A stretch of DNA of 64,000 nt from Paludibacter sp. (lineage in GTDB: Bacteria; Bacteroidota; Bacteroidia; Bacteroidales; Paludibacteraceae). Location: assembly GCF_009712605.1 (NCBI RefSeq), contig NZ_WASO01000010.1, positions 124,001 to 188,000 of the forward strand, read 5' to 3'. Shown here piece by piece: positions 16,722 to 25,171 of the stretch; the stretch's first letter is position 1; the number at the start of each line of letters is the position of its first letter. The notes under the pieces are model-generated. The model was not told where the DNA came from. It saw only the letters and a list, made by a program, of their open reading frames with translations, and made no database searches. The translations under genes were made by a program, and so were the position numbers.

Positions 16722-17342
16722 TCAGAATCTCACCCACTCCACAATATCGGACGGCACCCGAAATGTCACGTCGGAAGCGATTTGTTCCGGGTGGCGACTA
16801 CCCCACCCCGCCAGACCGAATTTCACTCCAGCTCCGTGAGCGCACCGGCAATCGTATACTGTACCGCCGATGTAGATGGTCTGTTCTGACTTAGCACCCG
16901 AAACATCCAGAAACTTGAGCATCGGTTCAGGATCAGGCTTGTGCTTTTCGGTTTGGTCGGAACATACCACATAATCGAAAAGATCGGCCAGTCCGAAGGG
17001 CGCGAACTCGTGTTTAAACTCGTTTTGCGTTTTGGAGGTAACAATGCCGGTCTGCAGGTTCATCTCCTTCAGAGACACCAGCATTTCGCGGATACCTTCG
17101 AACACCTTTGCCGTATGGAAGAATTGCTGAAAAAAGAAATTCCAGCGAAGATTGGCCTGCTGCACATCTTCAATGCCGAACATCGGCAGAGAATCAGAGC
17201 TTGGCAATCCGAAAGCAAATTCCAGTTCCTTCAATGAAAACTCTTTGCCGTAATCGGTCTTCAGCAGACTCTGCAAACCACACAGCACCGCCTGCTCGGT
17301 ATCGATCAGTGTGCCGTCTATATCAAAAACTATAGTATTCAT
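16722..17342 (-). CDS. HAD family hydrolase with an altered motif IV
   Basis: A 206-aa HAD subfamily IA protein, phosphoglycolate-phosphatase-like. Motif I FDIDGTLID is at residues 5-13 with both aspartates. Motif II is IVTSKT and the lysine is in KHKPDP. The usual motif IV reads YIGDTVYD in relatives, but here it is YIGGTVYD: the first metal-binding Asp is Gly (codon GGT instead of GAT). The second Asp is kept. Activity may be lower, or the residue may not be essential. It is followed 28 bp later on the same strand, in transcription order upstream, by the polysaccharide deacetylase gene, which suggests an operon with that gene. The substrate is unknown. Confidence 0.8.
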   Translation of the reverse strand: MNTIVFDIDGTLIDTEQAVLCGLQSLLKTDYGKEFSLKELEFAFGLPSSDSLPMFGIEDVQQANLRWNFFFQQFFHTAKVFEGIREMLVSLKEMNLQTGIVTSKTQNEFKHEFAPFGLADLFDYVVCSDQTEKHKPDPEPMLKFLDVSGAKSEQTIYIGGTVYDCRCAHGAGVKFGLAGWGSRHPEQIASDVTFRVPSDIVEWVRF

Positions 17343-17370
17343 TCAAGTTTTTCAGTTATAAATGGCAGAA

Positions 17371-18174
17371 TTATTTCTTTTCCGCCTGTTTTGCCCTGAT
17401 ATACTTAGCCATATCCACCATCGGAGCAATCCAGATTTCACTTTCATGCGCTTTCAGAAAATGGAGCAACTTGCTGTGCGCCTCCAGCGAAACATTAATA
17501 TTGTGTCCACCACCCACTCCGTGAAACAGGAACACCAGCAACGTATGCGACTCTAAAGCCTGTTTCACAAGACCTGTCATATAGTCGGCCCCCTCACCGT
17601 TAATCATATAACAACGAATATCATTGAGATCGACTTCGCTGCTGTGCTGTAAGCCCGGCGTAACTCCACGAGCTCCGGTAAATTCTTTTTCAAGAGGCTT
17701 ATAAAAATCGGCACCTCCAATGGTACGATCACCACATGGATAGGCAAAAGAACGCTCGGCTTTGCCGTCGATTGCCTGCAAAAGGGTGCTTGTAATTCTG
17801 ATTTCGTTTTGTGCCCGTTTTACCGAAAAGCGACTAAGATCGTCTTCGGGTGTAAGCCAGCTACGCCCCGGAAGAGTCGCGTCGCAGGGATGAGTTAGCG
17901 TATGGTTGCCCAGTTCGTGTCCGCGTTGCGCAGCTATTCTCCATTCGTTCATTCGTTTTGCCACCACCGGCGACTGTCCGATTATATAAAAAGTTCCTTT
18001 AAGACCTACCGAATCAAGGGCAGGTATGGCATTGTCGAGATCAACATCAATCGCATCGTCATAGGTAAGAACTACAGCACATTTTTTACCGTTCCAAAGT
18101 TCATTTTGCTGAGCATTTGAAAACTGAAACAAAACAGTTGAAACAATAAAGGCTAATAAGATTTTACGGTTCAT
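17371..18174 (-). CDS. Secreted polysaccharide deacetylase (CE4, NodB fold)
   Basis: A 267-aa protein with a cleavable signal peptide (MNRKILLAFIVSTVLFQFSN), so probably periplasmic. The NodB homology motifs are in order: TYDDAID (motif 1, catalytic base and metal Asp), HELGNHTLTHP (motif 2, the metal histidines), FAYPCG (motif 3) and FLFHGV (late catalytic His). It would remove N-acetyl or O-acetyl groups from a glycan such as peptidoglycan or an exopolysaccharide. The polymer is unknown. It is first in transcription order of a pair with the HAD gene downstream (28-bp gap). Confidence 0.83.
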   Translation of the reverse strand: MNRKILLAFIVSTVLFQFSNAQQNELWNGKKCAVVLTYDDAIDVDLDNAIPALDSVGLKGTFYIIGQSPVVAKRMNEWRIAAQRGHELGNHTLTHPCDATLPGRSWLTPEDDLSRFSVKRAQNEIRITSTLLQAIDGKAERSFAYPCGDRTIGGADFYKPLEKEFTGARGVTPGLQHSSEVDLNDIRCYMINGEGADYMTGLVKQALESHTLLVFLFHGVGGGHNINVSLEAHSKLLHFLKAHESEIWIAPMVDMAKYIRAKQAEKK

Positions 18175-18249
18175 AGGATAAAAAGGTTATAAACAATTAA
18201 ATGCAAGCATCATATTTACTAATAAGAAGACAAACTTACAGCTTTCTTT

Positions 18250-18459
18250 TTACAACTTAAAACAACTTACAAGCTTTTTGAATGACACAAAACCCGAAAT
18301 ATACAAGAAGGCCAATACAATTATGCCGGCAAATAAAATGCAGAGAAATAGAAACAGATGTCGTTGAACAACCGTCTTTGACCGAATCACACAATATCCC
18401 AGCTGATTAATTTGCAAAATAAATTTTCCTCCTGCCGGAACAGAAACGAAAACCTCCAT
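18250..18459 (-). CDS. Possible small membrane protein
   Basis: A 69-aa reading frame with a single strongly hydrophobic segment (RHLFLFLCILFAGIIVLAFL) after a polar N-terminus. It fills part of the 372-base gap between the deacetylase and the divergent AraC gene. It has no family match I can name and no promoter that I can see. The hydrophobic segment could arise by chance in AT-rich DNA. Confidence 0.25.
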   Translation of the reverse strand: MEVFVSVPAGGKFILQINQLGYCVIRSKTVVQRHLFLFLCILFAGIIVLAFLYISGFVSFKKLVSCFKL

Positions 18460-18546
18460 CTTTTTTGATTAAAATATCTAAAAAGCAAGATTTGAACACA
18501 TTGCTAAATTTATTAAATCTATTTTTGTGCAAACATTTCAATTTAG

Positions 18547-18960
18547 ATGAATAGCGACTATCATTTAGAGCGTATAAACAAAACTATCGAGTACCTGAAG
18601 GAAAATCCCGGGAAAAATATGTCACTGAAAGAGGTTGCTTCAATTGCAATGTTTTCTGAATATCACTTCCACCGGATTTTCAAAAAAGTAACAGGAGAGA
18701 CGCCCCGCCGTTATATCAAACGGCTGCGAATGGAGAAAGCATGCACTTATCTAAAAAACGACGAATCAATTGAAATGCAAGAACTATGGAGCCGATTGGG
18801 TTATAGCACGGCATCACATTTCAGTAAAGATTTCCGGATTTTTTACGGCTGCACTCCATCGCAATACCAGAAAAAAATTAAGGAGAAGAAGGTAAGCGAA
18901 ATAAAAGCGGGGATCAAAATAATGGAGCATCAGCCCTCGCCAAAAGAACAAGAAGTCTGA
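18547..18960 (+). CDS. Short AraC-family transcription regulator
   Basis: A 137-aa protein that is almost only the AraC/XylS DNA-binding domain: two helix-turn-helix units at about residues 20-110. The recognisable segments are LKEVASIAMFSEYHFHRIFK, here in part, and the second-unit motif LGYSTASHFSKDFRIFYG, with the conserved PSQYQ end. It lacks the usual sensor domain, so it resembles SoxS/MarA-size regulators, or the DNA-binding part of a split regulator. It is followed by a bidirectional terminator and then the convergent MATE efflux gene, which is a plausible target but unproven. Confidence 0.85.
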   Translation: MNSDYHLERINKTIEYLKENPGKNMSLKEVASIAMFSEYHFHRIFKKVTGETPRRYIKRLRMEKACTYLKNDESIEMQELWSRLGYSTASHFSKDFRIFYGCTPSQYQKKIKEKKVSEIKAGIKIMEHQPSPKEQEV

Positions 18961-19054
18961 GATAAAAAATATCAGACACGAAACAATATGCTTTTAAGAA
19001 GCATTGAGCAATAGGTTAGTTTTGCTCAACGTAAACCAAATATCTAAAGAGAAG

Positions 19055-19082
19055 ACCGCACCGTGCAAACGCATGGCGCGGT
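19055..19082. terminator. Bidirectional terminator between AraC and MATE genes
   Basis: Stem ACCGCACCGTGC (19055-19066) and GCATGGCGCGGT (19071-19082) with an AAAC loop, one mismatch and one wobble. It sits between two convergent genes; TTTGTCGTTT follows on the + side. Confidence 0.6.
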
Positions 19083-19089
19083 TTGTCGT

Positions 19090-20433
19090 TTATATCTTTC
19101 GGGCTTTCCAGTTTCCGAAATGGAAATAGAGGTAACACATGATCCCAAGTCCAAGCCAATAGACGATTTCGGACATCCAGGCAATAGCCACCGACCAGTG
19201 AAACACAAAGTTCACCACATAGTTATAGGCCATATACACCACCAGCGTTGTCATATCGAAAAGCAATGCCATGCGCGTATTTCCGGTTCCTGAAAGTGCA
19301 TTGAACCAGATACAGCCGAAAGCAAAAACAAACAACACCCCACAGAACACATACATCGAAGGGACAGCGGCATTGATTAATTCGCTGTTATCCGTATAAA
19401 TGGAGGCAAGCAGCTTTGGGAAGAGCGCAGCAAATATGGCAACCGGAATCACCGCTCCGAGCGCCACGCGAAATTGCCTGCGAATGGTAGGCAGCACCTC
19501 GTCCGACCGGCCTTCGCCTATCAGATTACTCACAATGGTGCTGATGGTTTGCCCGAATGCCATCACCGGTAACCCCAACAACGAGTAGAGACTACGAATA
19601 ATATTGGAAATAGCCAGCGGTCGTTCACCGGTTTGTTCAATAAACATAAAGAACAAGAACCAGGTCGACACAGACAAAAAGATCTGCATCATAATAAACA
19701 GGGATATATCGAGAATCTGACGAACCGTTTGCCAGCTAAACCGATGCATCTCAAACAATCCGAAGCGTTTTGTATCAACAGCTTTACAGGTATAGATAAA
19801 ATAGAACAACGTGGTAGCCGCCTCGGCAATGACCGATGCCAGCGCAGCACCTCCGATACCAAGGCGCGGCAATCCCCAGTGCCCGAAGATTAACGGATAG
19901 TTCAGCAGAACATTCACCCCCGTAGTAATAAACGCACTCAATGTCAGCACCTTTGTTCGCATAACGCCCACATAGAATGCCCGAAACATCAGGTTGATAA
20001 ACGCAAAGAAGAAACCGAAGATGCGGAAATTGAGGTATTCAATAGTAGCATTGCAAACAGCATGCGAATGAACGAAAGAGCGCATCAACGGAGCTGCAAA
20101 AAAGAAGCTGAGCAGAAAAACAAACAGCGCCAACAGCAATGTAAAAATCATCCCCTGATTGAACACTTCGCCTATCTGACGATAATTTTGTTCACCATTA
20201 CGTCTGCCAATCAATATTTGTGAGCCGGAGCTGAACCCCATCCCCACGACAAACACGGCAAGATAAAACACACCGGCAAGAGCAGATGCGCCTAACTCTA
20301 CCTCCCCCACTCTTCCCAGAAAAGCAGAGTCGGTAAGATTCACCAGATTCTGCGCCAATAGCGTCAGAATTATCGGATAAGTAAGATGCCAAATATGTTT
20401 GAAGTTGTACATAGAATCAATTTTCGAAAGCAT
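19090..20433 (-). CDS. MATE family efflux transporter
   Basis: A 447-aa inner-membrane protein with about 12 hydrophobic segments. The two MatE halves are visible: NLVNLTDSAFLGRVGEVELG near residues 30-50 in the first half, and the corresponding segment with ISTIVSNLIGEGR in the second. It would export cationic drugs or metabolites by Na+ or H+ antiport. A second ATG seven codons downstream (20412) could also serve as the start, and neither has a Shine-Dalgarno site. It converges with a short AraC gene and shares a terminator with it. It is preceded upstream by a repeat-filled region, so it is probably transcribed alone. Confidence 0.9.
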   Translation of the reverse strand: MLSKIDSMYNFKHIWHLTYPIILTLLAQNLVNLTDSAFLGRVGEVELGASALAGVFYLAVFVVGMGFSSGSQILIGRRNGEQNYRQIGEVFNQGMIFTLLLALFVFLLSFFFAAPLMRSFVHSHAVCNATIEYLNFRIFGFFFAFINLMFRAFYVGVMRTKVLTLSAFITTGVNVLLNYPLIFGHWGLPRLGIGGAALASVIAEAATTLFYFIYTCKAVDTKRFGLFEMHRFSWQTVRQILDISLFIMMQIFLSVSTWFLFFMFIEQTGERPLAISNIIRSLYSLLGLPVMAFGQTISTIVSNLIGEGRSDEVLPTIRRQFRVALGAVIPVAIFAALFPKLLASIYTDNSELINAAVPSMYVFCGVLFVFAFGCIWFNALSGTGNTRMALLFDMTTLVVYMAYNYVVNFVFHWSVAIAWMSEIVYWLGLGIMCYLYFHFGNWKARKI

Positions 20434-20529
20434 TATTATTTTACCTGTATCAGAGGATTATAATTTGCACTTTAACAACATACACATTTTCAACGCACTA
20501 CTCTTATACCCCCTTACCTTTTTTTATTC

Positions 20530-20955
20530 TTTGCCTGCGGCAGGCCTTACTTTTTGGCGCAAAAAGTAAGCAAAAACATTGACGAAAAGAACTCGTTCGC
20601 TCGGCCATAAAACACATTCTCATTACCAAGAGTCTGTAACTGGCCTACTCACTCAAACAGCCTTTCGTCGGTTTGGTATTCTTTGTTTATCCCTCCGGGT
20701 CTGGTTTTTCAAATGATTATAAAATAATCTTGTTCTTTCTTTTGTTTATCTTGCTCATGCAGATTGGAACGGCATTGTCCGGTGAGCCAAAAAACAAGTG
20801 AAGCGACGCAAAAATTGCCCTTGTTTGCAGTTCTCGACAAAAGGAGAGAACAAGTTTGGACAATTTTCGTCGATAAGCGCTAGTTTTTTGAGCGAAGCGG
20901 GCATAGCCTTGACCTTTTTGTTTACTTTTTGTGTCAAGACAAAAAGTAAAAGGCA
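20530..20955. repeat. Long dispersed repeat, family D, copy 1
   Basis: It begins with the palindrome GCCTGCGGCAGGC, then TTACTTTTTGGCGCAAAAAG, and ends with TTTACTTTTTGTGTCAAGAC followed by AAAAAGTAAAAGGC. TTACTTTTTG/CAAAAAGTAA palindromes therefore sit at both ends. The first 205 bases match 31624-31832 closely. The rest of the 20434-21168 gap holds no supported gene; a 79-aa frame on the minus strand lies wholly inside the element. The ends suggest a non-autonomous mobile element about 430 bp long. Confidence 0.75.
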
Positions 20956-21083
20956 TTTGTAGTTTCGTTCTTACAAAATAATTAGGCTCTATCAGACTTA
21001 ACCTTCTATCCTAAAGTCCTCCTGAACCCACTAAATTAAACAGATATAATTCAACTTTCCACAAATATAAGTGATAAGACAAG

Positions 21084-21121
21084 AAAAGAGCCGACAAACT
21101 CAATAGCCTGTCAGCTCTTTT
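21084..21121 (-). terminator. Terminator after the SPOR protein gene
   Basis: AAAAGAGC...GACA (21084-21096) pairs with TGTCAGCTCTTTT (21109-21121) around a short loop, with one bulged base. On the minus strand it is followed by a T-rich run (CTTTTCTTGTCTT), 48 bp after the gene's stop. Confidence 0.65.
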
Positions 21122-21168
21122 GACCGGCGAAACACTTTCTGAGAGGTTCCGCCAACAATCAGAAGTGA

Positions 21169-21630
21169 TTATTTATTTTGTACCAGTAACCATGCGTCGG
21201 CGAAACGCGACTGTAATTCAACTTTTGCACTGGTTGCCTGAGCATAATCGTCATAAGAAGCAATAATTACACGGTACATGTTGTTTTCATTGACAACAAC
21301 TGCCGGATTTTTGCCTTCTTTTTTCAATGTAGCAGCAAGGTTTTGAGCGTTGAGCTGACTACCGAAACTACCGACTACCACATGATATTTTTTATTCACC
21401 ACATCCTGGTTGGTCTCTGTCGCAATAGGCTTGAAATTTTCTTTACGCACATTTTCTTTTCCTGATACCGGATTAGAAGGAACCTGAGCCTGTGTTGCCG
21501 GAGCAGCAATCACTGAAGATTGTTGTTCTGTCGACTGAGCTTTTGCGTATATACCTGCCGGATGTGTGGTTTTGCAGGAAACAACCAGAATAGAAGGCAC
21601 AATAAGAGCCAAATAAATTAATTTCTTCAT
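21169..21630 (-). CDS. SPOR-domain lipoprotein
   Basis: A 153-aa envelope protein. Its signal peptide ends in a lipobox with Cys19 (ILVVSC). After a Gln/Ser/Ala-rich linker, the C-terminal 75 residues form a SPOR domain (KYHVVVGSFGSQLNAQNLAA and VIIASYDDYAQATSAKVELQ, both quoted in part). SPOR domains bind peptidoglycan glycans lacking stem peptides, typically at the division septum. I start at ATG 21630; the longer reading frame adds 23 residues that would bury the signal peptide. It is followed in transcription order by a terminator 48 bp away and preceded by the arginine decarboxylase gene, whose stop lies 76 bp upstream. Confidence 0.83.
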   Translation of the reverse strand: MKKLIYLALIVPSILVVSCKTTHPAGIYAKAQSTEQQSSVIAAPATQAQVPSNPVSGKENVRKENFKPIATETNQDVVNKKYHVVVGSFGSQLNAQNLAATLKKEGKNPAVVVNENNMYRVIIASYDDYAQATSAKVELQSRFADAWLLVQNK

Positions 21631-21706
21631 CGTCATAGAATTTAGAGTAAAAAGCTTTTTACAGCGTACAAAATTGCAAATTTCTTGTGAAATTAACAAG
21701 AACTTA

Positions 21707-23098
21707 TTAATAGCCCAAAATTTTTAGCATCGATTTGTAGCTTTGCTCTTTAGCAAACAGTTTAGTAACGTATTCTCCGTTTTCATCCAGATCAATCACC
21801 ACCACTTTCGGCGCAGGAATCAAACAGTGCTGTATACCGCCGAATCCGCTGAGTGATTCCTGATATGCCCCCATATGGAAGAACCCAATGTACTGTTCGG
21901 TATCTTCTTTCATCGTAGGAAGGAACACCGCATTTGAATGAGCCTCCGCATTATAGAAATCTTCGCTGTCGCAGGTCAAACCGCCTAAATGAACGCGTTG
22001 ATATTCAGAGTCCCAGTTATTGATAGCAAGGAAGACGTAACGCTGGTTAATAGCCCAGGTATCCGGCAACGTTGTCATAAACGAACTGTCGATCATGTTC
22101 CACAACTCACGGTCGTTCTGTTGTTTCTGATTGACAATAGAATAGAGCATTGCACCGCTTTCACCAACAGTATACGAACCGAATTCGGTAAAGATATGAG
22201 GTTCTGGCACATCATTCTGAGTACAGATAGCTTTGATCTGAGCTACTATCTCTTCAGCCATGTAGTCGTAATCGTAAACGAAGTCGAGGTGTGCCTGAAT
22301 GGGGAAACCTCCACCGATATTCAGACTATCAAGCGACGGACATATCTTCTTCATTTCGCAATAAAGATTGACCGCCTTGTTCAGTTCATTCCAGTAGTAA
22401 GCCGTGTCCTTTATTCCTGTATTGATAAAGAAATGAAGCATTTTGAGCTCCACCTGAGGATTGTTCTGAATCTTTTCACAATAATAAGGAATGATGTCAT
22501 TGTAACGAATCCCCAGTCGTGATGTATAGAAGTCAAACTTAGGTTCTTCTTCCGAAGCGATTCGGATACCTACTTTAAATTGAGGCTCGAACTCATTAAG
22601 TAACAAATCCAGTTCGAACTTATTATCAAGTACCGGAACTACATTATCAAAACCAAGATTTATCAAATTCTGGATATTCTCAACATAATGAGGACGTTTA
22701 AAACCATTGCATATAACAAATGTATCGGGTTTAAGTTGACCGGATTCGAATAATGATTCCAGAATATTTATATCAAAAGCCGAAGACGTTTCAATATGAA
22801 CACCGTGCTTCAGCACCTCTTCCATCACAAAAGAGAAATGCGAACTTTTGGTACAATAACAATAGTGATAATCAGCATTGTAATCCACCTTTGCCATTGC
22901 CACGTTAAACATACGACGCGCACGTTGTATCTTCTTGGCGATGCTTGGCAGGTAACTAACTCGCAGCGGAGTTCCGTACTGCTTGATAAGATCCATCAGA
23001 GGAACACCATACCAGTAGAGTTCGTTATCCTCTACAGTAAACTCTTCGTTTGGGAATTCGAAGGATTGTTCAATTAAATCGACATACTTGTTTTTCAT
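21707..23098 (-). CDS. speA: Arginine decarboxylase, Bacteroidota short form
   Basis: A 463-aa PLP-dependent fold III decarboxylase that converts arginine to agmatine, the first step of polyamine synthesis. The PLP lysine lies in YCTKSSHF at about residues 81-88. Further markers are GGGFP (phosphate binding), EFGSYTVGESG and the active-site cysteine segment LTCDSEDFY near residue 375. The length (463 rather than about 630) and the motif set match the short enzyme of Bacteroidota, which differs from E. coli SpeA. Carboxynorspermidine decarboxylase shares the fold, but it is usually shorter and lacks the N-terminal segment seen here. The 76-bp gap to the SPOR gene suggests possible co-transcription. 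No other polyamine gene is in the window. Confidence 0.85.
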   Translation of the reverse strand: MKNKYVDLIEQSFEFPNEEFTVEDNELYWYGVPLMDLIKQYGTPLRVSYLPSIAKKIQRARRMFNVAMAKVDYNADYHYCYCTKSSHFSFVMEEVLKHGVHIETSSAFDINILESLFESGQLKPDTFVICNGFKRPHYVENIQNLINLGFDNVVPVLDNKFELDLLLNEFEPQFKVGIRIASEEEPKFDFYTSRLGIRYNDIIPYYCEKIQNNPQVELKMLHFFINTGIKDTAYYWNELNKAVNLYCEMKKICPSLDSLNIGGGFPIQAHLDFVYDYDYMAEEIVAQIKAICTQNDVPEPHIFTEFGSYTVGESGAMLYSIVNQKQQNDRELWNMIDSSFMTTLPDTWAINQRYVFLAINNWDSEYQRVHLGGLTCDSEDFYNAEAHSNAVFLPTMKEDTEQYIGFFHMGAYQESLSGFGGIQHCLIPAPKVVVIDLDENGEYVTKLFAKEQSYKSMLKILGY

Positions 23099-23455
23099 CC
23101 GAATATCAATTCTCTAAAAGAATAAATAAAATAAAAAGACAATTTATAAATAACAAATAGAAAATCCAACTCACTTGGATTGATAAAAAAAGTCCAATCC
23201 AACTCACACGGATTTCACAAAACAAAATCCACTGACTAAAATTGGGCTACAAAAGTACAAAATATTATCGGATTCAGTTCATGAGCTTATCTAAAATAAT
23301 ATGATTATCCGATATTTTGCTTAATGACTCAAAAAGACATAGTTTCATCCTCGCTATTCATTGGCCGGAGAACAAACACATCCAAAAATTTCACCTGATA
23401 ATCAAGCAACAAAATCGTCCTTACTTTTTACTGTATACTCATTTTCGAATAAGCT
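23099..23455. other. Intergenic region with short repeats, no gene
   Basis: AT-rich gap upstream of speA. AATCCAACTCACTTGGATT and AATCCAACTCACACGGATTT (about 23162-23216) are near-direct repeats, each folding on itself. A -7-like box TACTTTTG lies on the minus strand (23250-23257), which could start speA with a long leader. No ORF is supported. Confidence 0.4.
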
Positions 23456-23597
23456 GTCGTACCTACGGCACTTTATCTTTTCCGAAATCCTGCTTTTTCT
23501 ATAAACCTATCGCCCCGATGGGGCTTAAAATGCCAAAGGCATGACCGGTTTATAGAAAATACCGACAACAGAAAGCGAAGTTCCGTAGGAACGGCAC
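23456..23597. repeat. REP-like nested palindromic element
   Basis: Outer arms CGTACCTACGG (23458-23468) and CCGTAGGAACG (23583-23593). Middle arms TTTTCTATAAACC (about 23494-23506) and GGTTTATAGAAAAT (23547-23560). Inner hairpins GCCCCGATGGGGC (23511-23523) and ATGCCAAAGGCAT (23530-23542). Multi-hairpin units of this kind resemble Bacteroidota REP elements mobilised by RAYT transposases; no such gene is in the window. The inner ATGCC/GGCAT hairpin is shared in style with the first 100 bases. Confidence 0.7.
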
Positions 23598-23672
23598 ATA
23601 TTAATGCTTCAAAATAAATAAATCTGATCGAAACTTATTTACTGCAAACACTTTCCACCAGAAACAGACAAC

Positions 23673-23716
23673 AAAAAAAGGGGAAAATGCGGATAAAAAC
23701 CACATTTCCCCCTTTA
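23673..23716 (-). terminator. Terminator after fabD
   Basis: GGGGAAAATGCGG (23680-23692) pairs with CCACATTTCCCCC (23700-23712) with one or two mismatches. It is flanked by A-rich sequence on one side that reads as a U-tract in the minus-strand transcript, 26 bp past the fabD stop. Confidence 0.7.
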
Positions 23717-23741
23717 AGGAGTATACGTTAACTACTATATG

Positions 23742-24614
23742 TTAGCAAGTTTCAACTTCTTTGTTGATCTTTTTTACAAGACCCTGAAGAACAGTACCAG
23801 GACCGAGTTCGCGGAACCAGGTTGCACCATCTGCAATCATATTCTGAACGGTTTGTGTCCAGCGTACCGGAGAGGTCAACTGAGCAATCAGGTTTTGTTT
23901 GATTACTTCAGGATCTGTCTGAGGCTGAGCGTTTACATTCTGGTAAACAGGGCAAACAGGAGTTGAGAACTGAGTACGGGCAATAGCTTCTTCCAGTTCA
24001 ACACGAGCCGGCTCCATCAACGGAGAGTGGAATGCACCACCAACCGAAAGAACCAAAGCACGTTTGGCACCGGCGGCTTTTGCGACTTCACAGGCTTTTT
24101 GAATAGCTTCAATTTCGCCGGAAATAACCAACTGACCCGGACAGTTATAATTAGCAGGAACAACAATACCTTCAACCGAAGCACAAAGTTCTTCCACTTT
24201 AGCATCTTCAAGACCAAGAACAGCTGCCATTGTAGAAGGTTGTTTTTCGCAAGCTTTCTGCATAGCCTGAGCACGGGCAGAAACCAGTTTCAATCCATCT
24301 TCGAATGAAAGAGCACCTGCTGCAACCAATGCTGAAAATTCGCCCAAAGAGTGACCGGCAGTCATTTCCGGAGCAAATTCTGCCCCAAGAGTTTTAGCCA
24401 GAATTACAGAATGAAGGAAAATTGCAGGTTGCGTTACTTTTGTCTGACGCAGATCTTCGTCAGTTCCTGCAAACATTAAATCAGTGATACGGAATCCCAG
24501 AATTTCATTTGCTTTTTCAAAAAGTTCCTTAGCCAAAGGATTGTTATCATACAAATCCTTACCCATTCCTACGAACTGGGCTCCCTGACCGGGAAATACA
24601 TAAGCTTTTTTCAT
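23742..24614 (-). CDS. fabD: Malonyl-CoA:ACP transacylase
   Basis: A 290-aa cytosolic enzyme that moves the malonyl group from CoA to acyl carrier protein at the start of fatty-acid elongation. The FPGQGAQ motif is at residues 7-13 and the active-site serine lies in GHSLGEFSAL (about residues 87-96). The catalytic His is in GGAFHSPLM. Length and order match FabD closely. A Bacteroidota -7 box (TATCTTTG, minus strand, 24773-24780) lies about 160 bp upstream, so the transcript may have a long leader. It is a single gene here, not in a fab cluster. Confidence 0.94.
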   Translation of the reverse strand: MKKAYVFPGQGAQFVGMGKDLYDNNPLAKELFEKANEILGFRITDLMFAGTDEDLRQTKVTQPAIFLHSVILAKTLGAEFAPEMTAGHSLGEFSALVAAGALSFEDGLKLVSARAQAMQKACEKQPSTMAAVLGLEDAKVEELCASVEGIVVPANYNCPGQLVISGEIEAIQKACEVAKAAGAKRALVLSVGGAFHSPLMEPARVELEEAIARTQFSTPVCPVYQNVNAQPQTDPEVIKQNLIAQLTSPVRWTQTVQNMIADGATWFRELGPGTVLQGLVKKINKEVETC

Positions 24615-25171
24615 TGTAGTTATAGTTTTCTTAAGTTTAGATTAGGCGCTTTCTCTTCGGATCAAACCGTTGAAAAGCACATTCAGCTAAAGTTATTTAT
24701 TTATGCAACAGGCTAATACAGAACAACACAGATCCTAAAATAGACCTTTTCCCGCTCAACCCGAAAGCGGCACAAAGATAGGGATTTTTCTTTAATAGGA
24801 AGCGACATTCTCCGTCCGAGAAGAATCAGGTTTGATTGCATACTGCTTTTCGATATAAAATATTATTTAAGCTAATTAGTGTATTTTAGAAGGATTTTTG
24901 TAGATTTGAAACGGCAAACTTTGTAACCCTTTTGGCCAAAAAAAAGCTTGCTTAGCAGTTTATGATTCTCCATAAAAGAGAACAAAATGGGGTTAGACAA
25001 TAAACCTAAAGCATTTAACAACTGGAATATTGACAACAACATGTCGATAAAAACGAGCACTTCATTAACTAGCAACGAGACATAAAAAGAGCTCAACAGA
25101 TAAATTACTGAAATGCACAACAGAACCTCAAACGCATATCTTATAGAAATAAAACAATATACGCCCGAAAC
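24615..25171. other. AT-rich gap between fabD and the methyltransferase island
   Basis: The fabD upstream region (-7 box at 24773-24780) gives way at about 24840 to strongly AT-rich sequence that leads into the island. I see no supported ORF; an 82-aa frame on the minus strand (24872-25120) lacks any family feature and is probably chance. No direct repeats or att-like core were found at this border. Confidence 0.45.

Noticed and set aside
20717-20956. 79-aa frame on the minus strand
   Set aside because: It lies wholly in repeat family D and ends on the element's terminal palindrome.
24872-25120. 82-aa frame on the minus strand upstream of the methyltransferase
   Set aside because: AT-rich chance frame without family features, opposite to the island genes.
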